Below, piece by piece: positions 1 through 5,344 of a DNA stretch of 7,513 nucleotides (position 1 is its first letter; each line of letters begins with the position of its first letter). The notes below the pieces were generated by a model, which had not been told where the DNA came from, made no database searches, and saw nothing but the letters and a program-made list of their open reading frames with translations. The position numbers were made by a program, and so were the translations under genes. The stretch lies in NCBI GenBank assembly GCA_030619215.1, contig JAUXBV010000147.1:1-7513 (forward strand). Direction: 5' to 3'. Source of the stretch: Fibrobacterota bacterium (GTDB lineage: Bacteria; Fibrobacterota; Chitinivibrionia; Chitinivibrionales; JANQEN01).

Positions 1-138
1 CCACATAACAGTAATACCTGTTTTAGTAACATTTTGTAAATACGGGCCTTTTATTATTTCCAATGCTTCACAGATGTTATAATGAAATACAATTAAGAAT
101 CCCAGGCATAATAAAGCCATGTTTTTTGAATTCTTCAT
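1..138 (-). CDS. Secreted phosphoesterase-like protein with purple-acid-phosphatase-type N-terminus (partial)
   Basis: Only the first 46 codons are in the window; the gene continues past the left edge. The ATG at 138-136 is preceded by GGAGGAG (148-142) at normal spacing, which fixes this start over the internal Met7. The N-terminus is a signal peptide: Lys2 and Lys5, a hydrophobic stretch at about residues 8-20, and a plausible cleavage after CEA (residues 23-25). The mature protein begins with KGPYLQNVTKTGITVMW (30-46), which closely resembles residues 26-42 of the neighbouring 470-aa phosphoesterase (HGPYIQNMSENSVRVIW). GPYxQN followed by a V-x-W strand is typical of the fibronectin-III-like domain that precedes the catalytic domain in purple acid phosphatase-like enzymes. 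A calcineurin-like phosphoesterase domain is therefore expected outside the window but not seen. It lies 224 bp downstream of the operon, in the same direction, and may be a diverged tandem duplicate. Confidence 0.8.
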   Translation of the reverse strand, partial: MKNSKNMALLCLGFLIVFHYNICEALEIIKGPYLQNVTKTGITVMW

Positions 139-164
139 TTCTCCTCCATCTTACCGTGATTCTG

Positions 165-181
165 ACCTTAAAACTTAAGGT
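165..181. repeat. Short perfect hairpin ACCTTAA-AAC-TTAAGGT
   Basis: Two 7-bp arms (165-171 and 175-181) are separated by 3 nt. It lies 27 bp upstream of the start codon at 138, so on the minus strand it falls in the probable 5' leader or promoter zone of the partial phosphoesterase gene. There is no T-tract, so it is not a canonical terminator; it could equally be an operator-like palindrome. Confidence 0.55.
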
Positions 182-203
182 AAATAATAACACTCTATGC
201 TAT

Positions 204-265
204 TATACTGGTTCACAATGAGTTTGCGAATTTTTTTCTCAAACTCCTTTGATGAACCAGTTATA
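204..265. repeat. Long imperfect inverted repeat between two phosphoesterase genes
   Basis: The outer arms ACTGGTTCA (207-215) and TGAACCAGT (253-261) are perfect 9-bp complements. They extend by three more pairs (204-206 with 263-265) across a bulged T at 262. Inside are second perfect arms, GAGTTTG (220-226) and CAAACTC (240-246), around a 13-nt T-rich loop. The result is a roughly 62-nt stem with small internal loops. No U-run follows on either strand, so a simple intrinsic terminator is unlikely; an RNA-stabilising structure, a processing site or a small palindromic repeat would fit. Confidence 0.65.
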
Positions 266-277
266 CTAAAGTATAAC
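260..277. repeat. Perfect hairpin GTTATAC-TAAA-GTATAAC
   Basis: Seven-bp perfect arms (260-266 and 271-277) enclose a 4-nt loop. It shares bases 260-265 with the right arm of the long inverted repeat at 204-265, so the two structures compete. On the minus strand it is met first by RNA polymerase leaving the phosphoesterase gene. AT-rich, no U-tract. Confidence 0.5.
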
Positions 278-306
278 ATAACAAAAAACAATCAAAAACA
301 CATCTC

Positions 307-370
307 CCAGGTAAATTTATCGCTTAATAAATTAAGCGCGATTCTTTACTATTTGCAAGTTGTTACCTGG
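307..370 (-). terminator. Nested hairpin at the end of the phosphoesterase operon; possible weak terminator
   Basis: The outer arms CCAGGTAA (307-314) and TTACCTGG (363-370) are perfect, and the right arm contains the TAA stop of the phosphoesterase (365-363). An inner perfect hairpin CGCTTAAT-AA-ATTAAGCG sits at 321-338. On the minus strand the stem is followed within about 10 nt by a T-rich but interrupted tract (roughly 300-278). It could act as an imperfect terminator or a 3'-end protector; the loose U-tract keeps confidence modest. Confidence 0.4.
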
Positions 371-1775
371 CAATGTTAAGCTTATAATTTTTTGTCAAGC
401 TGCCATTCTCAAGCTTCACTATATACATTTTAGATGGGAGGACAGCACGGCTGAACGCTACTCTTTCCGGCCCCATACCGCTCTTTGAAATAACCTTAGC
501 GCCCTTTAAATCGTATAAGGCCAAAGAATATTCCCCATGGTATTTAATATTAAACCTGATACTCTTTGATGAGGACAAATCAACTTTCAGCAAAGAAGTG
601 CTTTCTTCTTTCAAATCGGGTACAGAGATTTCTGTATTTGCATCAATTGTAAATTGATCTACCTGTGTCCCATCCTGATTATTAACGGTTATAACCAATT
701 TGTCGTTTGATACATCTACCCTTGTTACTGTGGTAGTACTATTATTTACCTCATAATAATCATGGCTGGCATTAGGTGTTCTTATAGCAAAACTGTGTGT
801 ATGGCCGACAAGTGTCAGGTCTATGCCTGCGTAGTTAAAAATTGGTTGCACTAAATCCCGCAAATGCCTTGTACCATGGTCCGCACTTGTACTTGCAACG
901 GGAAAATGTATCAATGCGATTTGCCATAAAGAATTCTTGAATTCATCACTTTCCGTTTCAACATCTTTCAGCCAGTTCGCCTGTTCAATACGGTACGGGT
1001 CAAAATTTATGAGGCCGGCGTAAACGCTGTGGTCATCCTCTTTATCCTCACCCGCATCGAGTATTATAAACCACGCCTTGCCATGGGTAAATGCATAATA
1101 AAACTTACCGGTAATATCTTCGCCGGAAAAATATTGCGGAAGGTACCTGGCATAGTTTCCTCTTTTGTCATGGTTACCCATTACATAGACAAAAGGACGT
1201 TCTTTGGCAAATTTATCAACACTCGGATCAAGCCATGTCCAGATTTGATCAGCGCTGGAAATCGCATCAACCATGTCGCCGGTATATCCGACAAAGTCAA
1301 CACCGTTCCAGTCTACATTATTCAGCATCAGGGTAAGCTTAGAACTGTTTTGGTGAATATCGGATATTACCACAAACGAAAAAGACTCTTTCTCCCTGTC
1401 AAAGGTGGTAAAGCTGTAGGTGCCGCTTGTCGCAGTCTCGCCGAAGGTTACGGAATAGGGCTGAAAGCTAGTTATCTCCCTTGAAACGACCTTATAATAA
1501 TACACTTTCCCTTTCTCCAATCCTGTTATGCGTATATTATTTATAGTTGTATATGCATCAAACAGTCCATTTCGGGAAGCTCTGACAACAGTGCCCAGGT
1601 TGCTTGTCTCCCCATATTCAACATGGGAAAAGCAATTCTTGTCTGTGTGCCATATAACCCTTACTGAATTCTCTGACATATTCTGGATATAGGGCCCATG
1701 GGTAACCTGGGTGGCGCTTATAAAAGAAACAAGGAATAAAACGGCAACAACAGAATAACGACATATCACTATCAT
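363..1775 (-). CDS. Secreted calcineurin-like metallophosphoesterase with PAP-type N-terminal domain and C-terminal sorting-like tail
   Basis: A 470-aa exported enzyme predicted to hydrolyse phosphate esters with a two-metal centre; the substrate cannot be read from sequence. Residues 1-21 form a signal peptide (hydrophobic 8-20, cleavage after ISA). About 25-125 is a fibronectin-III-like domain of the purple acid phosphatase N-terminal type (GPYIQN near its start). About 132-335 is the phosphoesterase core with the full ligand set: D139 and H141 (SDIH), D167 (TGD), N201 and H202 (GNHD), H290 (LIHF), and H325 and H327 (GHTH). About 395-470 resembles a type IX secretion C-terminal sorting domain (LYDLKGAKV, then MYIVKLENG, basic end). 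The ATG at 1775 has AGGAGGG at 1789-1783, 7 nt upstream. It is the last gene of a three-gene operon, 17 bp after the lipoprotein. Active-site motifs are complete, so an active enzyme is likely. Family assignment is firm; the sorting route is inferred. Confidence 0.93.
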   Translation of the reverse strand: MIVICRYSVVAVLFLVSFISATQVTHGPYIQNMSENSVRVIWHTDKNCFSHVEYGETSNLGTVVRASRNGLFDAYTTINNIRITGLEKGKVYYYKVVSREITSFQPYSVTFGETATSGTYSFTTFDREKESFSFVVISDIHQNSSKLTLMLNNVDWNGVDFVGYTGDMVDAISSADQIWTWLDPSVDKFAKERPFVYVMGNHDKRGNYARYLPQYFSGEDITGKFYYAFTHGKAWFIILDAGEDKEDDHSVYAGLINFDPYRIEQANWLKDVETESDEFKNSLWQIALIHFPVASTSADHGTRHLRDLVQPIFNYAGIDLTLVGHTHSFAIRTPNASHDYYEVNNSTTTVTRVDVSNDKLVITVNNQDGTQVDQFTIDANTEISVPDLKEESTSLLKVDLSSSKSIRFNIKYHGEYSLALYDLKGAKVISKSGMGPERVAFSRAVLPSKMYIVKLENGSLTKNYKLNIAR

Positions 1776-1792
1776 AAAGGTTCCCTCCTGTA

Positions 1793-3484
1793 CTAAAAGG
1801 TTATATATTTAAAAAACACCGTATCCGGATCAGCAAACCATGCATTCCCAGCCTCGGAAAAGGAAAACCATGCATACGTTGTGTCCTGCCCATGTACTGC
1901 TGAAACAAGAAAATTCGGATATATGATATCATCAGGGTTACCCTGCTTGAATGGATTACCTGTGAAAAGAAACTCTCCATTACCGTCCGTGGTACCCAAA
2001 AGCACAGCAGGCGTATCAACTGTGTTTGTGCTCCATTGTACTCCGTAAAGATTTAACATAACACCGGTTATAGGGCTTCCCGCTGAATTTGTTACTACAA
2101 TCCCGGTTTTTTCCGGAAATGCATAATAAATGATTCTCGGTTCTATACTGAAGCGGTTCGCGTAATAATTCATGATATTGACACTGTATTTAGACCAGAC
2201 AGAGGTGCTTGTACTGTTCATTATTGAAACCGACCCCTCATACGCTTCATGATTAATCGGATTTTTGTCAGCATCCACTTTAAATTTGTAAAGAGACGTA
2301 CACCCGCGTGACAACCCGAATTCCCACAAAACAGAGGGTAGTGCATCATTACCGAACATCCCGTCACCGGTTTCCGGTGAACTGTTATGGCAGATAACTC
2401 TGGTGGCTTTAACCCAGTTCCCGAATGTCCCCTCGCCATAACCATCATATATCAGGCGAAACCCAATTCCTTTGGGCGGCTCAACATTCTCATCATCAAC
2501 TGCGCCGCTAATCTGGTATACCGAATCTACATAATAATCAATTGTCCCATTCAAACCAACAGGATTATTGAATATGTCATTGATCATCTTAATATGATTG
2601 ACAATGAGAACCTTTATTGCATTGAGTCCGCCGTAATATTGTGCTGTTTGTGCAGTAACGCCAATAATGAGAGGAAATTTCCAGACAGGTTTTAACGTGT
2701 CAGCAACAATCTCAAAATAGGTTACAAGAGAGAAATCCTTTCCTTCATACCACTGTGGCTGTTGCCCCACTTCATATTTTTTCGGGATTATTGAAAAAGC
2801 TTTGTCAAGCCTGTGGGAGTAAAAGCTGTAAATATTACTTGCTTCATTTACCTGTGTGGCAAATGCTGCGTCTTCGATGAATGCAGTATTATCATTGAGA
2901 GGATTCTCAATGTTAACCGGAAGGTAGTTTACAATTCTTTCATAAATAAAAGTGATATCATATTGACCCTGTGAAACCCCGCCAAAATTATAAAAACCAT
3001 CCGAGTCAATACCCGAGTTTTTGTTTATACCGGGAATCACTGCAAATGCCGAGCTGTAATCCATTCCTGTTTTTAACAGCAAACGGCCTTTTACATCCAC
3101 AACAGGCTTTAAAACAAGCGCATCGTCCAGAATAAGATTATCAGTTATTTTTTCCACCTTTGACAAAACCGCACCGGTTGAATTTGCAGAGTCATAAGAG
3201 CAGATAACATACTTTCCATTGGGAACATCCTGAAATGTGCATATTCCGTTCGAATCACTTACGGCACCCCTTGCTACTACAATACTGTCTCCGGTTTCAG
3301 TAATTATAACGCCCGTTAATGAAGCACTCTTACCGGTAACAGGATTTGAATTCTCATCCAGAACCGCTATTTCCACATTCCCGTTAGGCATATCCGAGCC
3401 GCCTGCAATAGGGTCTATAGCGCAAGAAAGAAAAGATATCCCTATACATAACAGGCAGTAAAGTACCAGTAACTTTTTATTCAT
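1793..3484 (-). CDS. Lipoprotein with Ig-like domains and an apparent inactive metzincin-like protease core
   Basis: 563 aa. The N-terminus MNKKLLVLYCLLCIGISFLSC is a lipoprotein signal peptide with probable lipid attachment at Cys21 (FLSC, a loose lipobox). Residues about 36-125 and 127-195 look like carboxypeptidase-regulatory / Cna-B-type beta-sandwiches (DSNG...F..VPNGKY; DSDGFYNFGGVSQGQY). About 250-450 has the layout of a zinc metalloprotease, but the expected HExxHxxGxxD reads W387-E-F-G-L391-S-R-G394-C-T-S397, so all three zinc ligands appear replaced; a Met-turn-like SIMN follows at 420-423. A further Ig-like domain with TDGNGEF (499-505) lies near 458-563. A non-catalytic binding or scaffold role at the cell surface is inferred. 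The ATG has AAGGAGG at 3500-3494 and overlaps the regulator stop by 8 bp, suggesting translational coupling. The CDS and lipoprotein calls are solid; the pseudo-protease reading is a hypothesis. Confidence 0.88.
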   Translation of the reverse strand: MNKKLLVLYCLLCIGISFLSCAIDPIAGGSDMPNGNVEIAVLDENSNPVTGKSASLTGVIITETGDSIVVARGAVSDSNGICTFQDVPNGKYVICSYDSANSTGAVLSKVEKITDNLILDDALVLKPVVDVKGRLLLKTGMDYSSAFAVIPGINKNSGIDSDGFYNFGGVSQGQYDITFIYERIVNYLPVNIENPLNDNTAFIEDAAFATQVNEASNIYSFYSHRLDKAFSIIPKKYEVGQQPQWYEGKDFSLVTYFEIVADTLKPVWKFPLIIGVTAQTAQYYGGLNAIKVLIVNHIKMINDIFNNPVGLNGTIDYYVDSVYQISGAVDDENVEPPKGIGFRLIYDGYGEGTFGNWVKATRVICHNSSPETGDGMFGNDALPSVLWEFGLSRGCTSLYKFKVDADKNPINHEAYEGSVSIMNSTSTSVWSKYSVNIMNYYANRFSIEPRIIYYAFPEKTGIVVTNSAGSPITGVMLNLYGVQWSTNTVDTPAVLLGTTDGNGEFLFTGNPFKQGNPDDIIYPNFLVSAVHGQDTTYAWFSFSEAGNAWFADPDTVFFKYITF

Positions 3485-4355
3485 TCCCTCCCTCCTCCTT
3501 ATTTGAACGTTTTCTCAAGTTCATAACGTCCTTTGACAAAGGGAATGCCTGAAAATTGAATTGATATACCCTGTTTTTAATATTTTCATCGAGAGATTCA
3601 GACAGTATGCTCCTGCGAATTTCGTCCAGCTTCTCAGTAACCTCTTTAAACTTCTCTTTGCTCATTAATACAGTTACCCCTGAAATATGCCTCTCTTCTA
3701 TGGGCAGCTTCTCCATTGCCTCTTCAGCCAAATGGATATAGTCTCTCCGTGTTTTCCTGGTAACGACAGGAGGCACATCTTTGGCTGTAACCGCTTCATG
3801 GGGCTGTGTATACGAACCATCTTCCCTTTTTAACAGCATTCCTATTTCAACAAGCGCATCAACCGCCTTTCTTGCTTTCTCCGGCTGTATCGGCGGTGTT
3901 ACCATTGAAGCCAGCTTTGTATAGTTACCATTCCAGTTGCCATAAACCGCCAGCTCACGAATTACCGGGTAATACCACTTATCGTAATAAGCATACTGTT
4001 TTTTCTTTACTGTGTAGAATTCGGTATTCTTCCTGATACGGTCAAGCTTCCTGAAATAGAGCTCCCGCTCTTCAACGGTTACAGCCTGATTATACATAAC
4101 AAGATTGTGAAAATAGGTGGCCCTTCTGCCGCGAATGCCCAGACCCTTCAGAATCTTCTTCAGTGAGTTTTCAGTAAGCTGCCTTTTGCCATCTATAATA
4201 TGTGAGCAGAAGCTTGATGATGAAAAGCCAGCTCTTTTCGCAAAATACCTATGCGAAAAAATGCTCTTTAGCCGCTTCTGTTCCTTGAAATAATCCCTCA
4301 GAAAGAAGCGGTAATTGTCATATTCATAAATTTTTTCAACAATCAGGTTCTGCAT
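3477..4355 (-). CDS. TIGR02147 / DUF4423-family putative transcriptional regulator
   Basis: 292 aa, cytoplasmic (no signal peptide or membrane segment). The family is typified by large paralogous sets in Fibrobacter. Seen here: the N-terminal signature YEYDNYRFFLRDYF (10-23), an Xre-like helix-turn-helix at about 33-74 (FSHRYFAKRAGFSSSSFCSHIIDGKRQLT), a central YYDKWYYPVIREL (123-135), a winged-helix-like stretch at about 145-185 (RKAVDALVEIGMLLKREDGSYTQ), and the usual C-terminal VYQFNFQAFPLSK (263-275). I chose the ATG at 4355 because GGAG lies 7 nt upstream (4366-4363) and family members start just before this signature. A GTG at 4376 would add seven residues and cannot be excluded. It is the first gene of the operon; its TAA overlaps the ATG of the lipoprotein. 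Local control of the downstream envelope genes is likely but inferred. Family proteins have few experimentally defined targets as far as I know. Confidence 0.9.
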   Translation of the reverse strand: MQNLIVEKIYEYDNYRFFLRDYFKEQKRLKSIFSHRYFAKRAGFSSSSFCSHIIDGKRQLTENSLKKILKGLGIRGRRATYFHNLVMYNQAVTVEERELYFRKLDRIRKNTEFYTVKKKQYAYYDKWYYPVIRELAVYGNWNGNYTKLASMVTPPIQPEKARKAVDALVEIGMLLKREDGSYTQPHEAVTAKDVPPVVTRKTRRDYIHLAEEAMEKLPIEERHISGVTVLMSKEKFKEVTEKLDEIRRSILSESLDENIKNRVYQFNFQAFPLSKDVMNLRKRSNKEEGGNE

Positions 4356-4420
4356 TATTTTTTCTCCGGATATCACCTCTTAATAATATAAGCGAAAATG
4401 CAAAGGATTTCCATAATAAT

Positions 4421-4447
4421 AGAGAAAAGGCGTTCTCTTTTGAGAAC
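4421..4447. promoter_or_regulatory. Two overlapping, mutually exclusive inverted repeats upstream of the regulator
   Basis: Three alternating arms are visible: AGAGAA (4421-4426), TTCTCT (4433-4438) and GAGAAC (4442-4447). The middle arm can pair with either neighbour: AGAGAA/TTCTCT with a 6-nt loop, or GTTCTC/GAGAAC (4432-4437 / 4442-4447) with a TTTT loop, the latter a perfect 16-bp palindrome. It lies about 65-95 bp upstream of the regulator ATG. It could be an operator (possibly autoregulatory) or a leader-RNA switch. Another GAGAAC occurs at 4530-4535. Function is inferred from position and symmetry only. Confidence 0.4.
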
Positions 4448-4450
4448 ACT

Positions 4451-4479
4451 ATAATTTCGTATATCTATTTAAATATCAA
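4451..4479 (-). promoter_or_regulatory. Possible sigma-70-like promoter for the three-gene operon
   Basis: On the minus strand a TTGATA (4479-4474) is followed 17 nt later by AATTAT (4456-4451). This would start transcription just before or within the palindrome at 4432-4447. A perfect TATAAT also occurs on the minus strand at 4488-4483 but lacks a recognisable -35 at normal spacing. The region is very AT-rich, so chance matches are expected. The operon must have a promoter in this gap because a terminator lies upstream at 5115-5152. Confidence 0.25.
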
Positions 4480-4619
4480 TGTATTATAGTATTAATTAAA
4501 TTTATATATTACTATTTTCTGCTATATCCGAGAACTAATTAATAGCCATAAATAGAGGAAATTCTTTTACAATTCGAAAAAATCCAGCATTATTTTATTA
4601 AATTCTCTGTAAAGCTGAG

Positions 4620-4708
4620 TTGAGTTGGGGAGCTATGGTAATAGCGCCATCAACTCAAACGAAACTTATACCCTTTGGGTATAATGTTGTATATCTCTAT
4701 GAAGATAT
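4620..4708. other. Cluster of three consecutive hairpins: candidate structured RNA or palindromic element
   Basis: Hairpin 1 pairs TTGAGTTG (4620-4627) with CAACTCAA (4651-4658). It encloses a GG/CC pair block and a second perfect stem GCTAT (4632-4636) / ATAGC (4641-4645) around the loop GGTA. Hairpin 2 is TTATACCC-TTT-GGGTATAA (4666-4684), 8 perfect pairs. Hairpin 3 is ATATCT (4691-4696) / AGATAT (4703-4708) with a 6-nt loop. No long ORF covers it and no T-tract follows, so these are not simple terminators. I do not recognise an Rfam family. Strand is undetermined; the minus strand would put it in a long leader of the regulator operon. Confidence 0.5.
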
Positions 4709-4792
4709 TATATAGATGATAAAATCTGCAACTTAACCCGATTAATTCATAATAATTATTTGAGACAATATTGCACTTCGAGGGAATAAAAA

Positions 4793-4860
4793 AATCCCCA
4801 CCCGCTCTTACTTTCTCACATCACCAGGGGAGGATGGGAGGCAAGGTTAGGGTGAGGATT
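4793..4860. repeat. GC-rich imperfect palindromic element (REP/MITE-like)
   Basis: AATCCCCACCC (4793-4803) and GGGTGAGGATT (4850-4860) are inverted copies with one mismatch. Between them a shorter palindrome CTC-A-CATC (4815-4822) / GATG-G-GAG (4833-4840) surrounds ACCAGGGGAG. The element is strikingly G/C-rich inside an otherwise very AT-rich gap, and purine/pyrimidine-skewed (GGGTGAGG, GGATGGGAGG). This resembles the small palindromic repeats with CCTCACCCTAACC-type ends scattered through many environmental genomes. It has no coding capacity. Its repetitive nature cannot be shown from one copy. Confidence 0.5.
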
Positions 4861-4880
4861 TGAGGATGGGTGAAGGAAAC

Positions 4881-4911
4881 AAACGCAATTTTATTAAATT
4901 ATATTGCGTTT
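4881..4911. repeat. Hairpin AAACGCAAT ... ATTGCGTTT
   Basis: Nine-bp perfect arms (4881-4889 and 4903-4911) flank a 13-nt AT-rich loop. Short T or A runs beside the arms are too brief to call an intrinsic terminator. From 4912 to 5114 I see only AT-rich sequence with several T-runs (about 4952-4986) and no further gene or strong structure. Confidence 0.45.
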
Positions 4912-5114
4912 TCCAACAATAATATATAACATTTTTGCGAAATGCGCTGATTTTTTTTACTTTTTTTCATTTTTAATTTTTTTATTGTAGTGCATCTCAA
5001 CTTACCCCAAATTTTATGGCAGTTTTGCAGGAAAAGAACGATTATTTCGCTGAAAAAGTGTTATATTCTCATAAATTATTCTTAAATTAACAAATGCCAA
5101 TATACCTGCTTTTT

Positions 5115-5152
5115 AAAAAAAACGGAGAAGCTCAATTTTACTGCTCCTCCGT
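5115..5152 (-). terminator. Rho-independent terminator after the M6 protease gene
   Basis: Read on the minus strand, ACGGAGGAGC (5152-5143) pairs with GCTTCTCCGT (5131-5122) with a single mismatch across an 11-nt loop. A run of eight T residues (5122-5115) follows. Stem, spacing and U-tract are canonical. It ends transcription about 190 nt beyond the protease stop codon and separates that gene from the regulator operon. Confidence 0.85.
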
Positions 5153-5159
5153 ATAGTCA

Positions 5160-5284
5160 ACAATATTCCGTATTGTATTAAGACAATATTAAGACAATTC
5201 TAACCCGGCAGAGCTGTTTTAATCCTACGAACAGTGGGGCTTTAGTCCTTTCAAACGACTGGTAGCTAATTTTATTAGCACCAG
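5160..5284 (-). other. Structured 3' untranslated region of the protease transcript
   Basis: Between the protease stop (5345) and its terminator lies a long untranslated stretch. It has a strong hairpin at 5259-5284: CTGGT and ACCAG outside, GCTAA and TTAGC inside, one bulged A at 5264, loop of 5 nt. A weaker CTGTT/AACAG stem lies around 5213-5235. There is also a tandem 11-bp direct repeat ATTAAGACAAT (5177-5187 and 5188-5198) and a small ACAATA/TATTGT hairpin (5160-5176). It could be a 3'-UTR-derived small RNA or mRNA-stability element; no known RNA family was recognised with confidence. Confidence 0.4.
5177..5198. repeat. Tandem direct repeat, 2 x ATTAAGACAAT
   Basis: Two perfect adjacent 11-bp copies. 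They lie between the terminator and the structured 3' region of the protease gene. The period equals roughly one helical turn, so a protein-binding site is possible, but slippage in AT-rich DNA is the simpler explanation. Confidence 0.6.
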
Positions 5285-5344
5285 GAGTTGTACTTTAGTA
5301 AACCTTTTTTGTTTTACAGTAGGATAAAATTCTCTAAGCCTGAA

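Noticed and set aside
197..379. Plus-strand 60-aa open frame
   Set aside because: It lies over the hairpin-rich spacer, has no convincing ribosome-binding site, low-complexity composition and no recognisable motif, and overlaps the 3' end of the phosphoesterase gene.
1029..1484. Plus-strand 151-aa open frame
   Set aside because: It is antisense to the phosphoesterase catalytic domain, whose motifs are complete; the plus-strand product has no recognisable domain.
4356..4376. GTG at 4376 as start of the regulator
   Set aside because: The ATG at 4355 has GGAG at ideal spacing and matches the family N-terminus; the seven extra residues carry no family signature. Not fully excluded.
4948..4986. 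T-runs as an intrinsic terminator on the plus strand
   Set aside because: The preceding GCG/CGC stem is only about 3 bp, and no plus-strand gene lies upstream; this is best read as AT-rich low complexity.
5195..5300. Possible GEMM (cyclic-di-GMP-type) riboswitch on the minus strand
   Set aside because: The segment has AAAGCCCC followed by GCCGGGTT, reminiscent of the 3' half of GEMM aptamers. The 5' half with the conserved AAACC / GNRA-loop stem and GGGxCGCAAAGC core is not present, and it sits after a stop codon rather than ahead of a gene.
4377..5344. CRISPR array, tRNA or insertion sequence in the large gap
   Set aside because: There are no regularly spaced repeats, no cloverleaf with a T-loop GTTCRA pattern in the right context, and no transposase reading frame.
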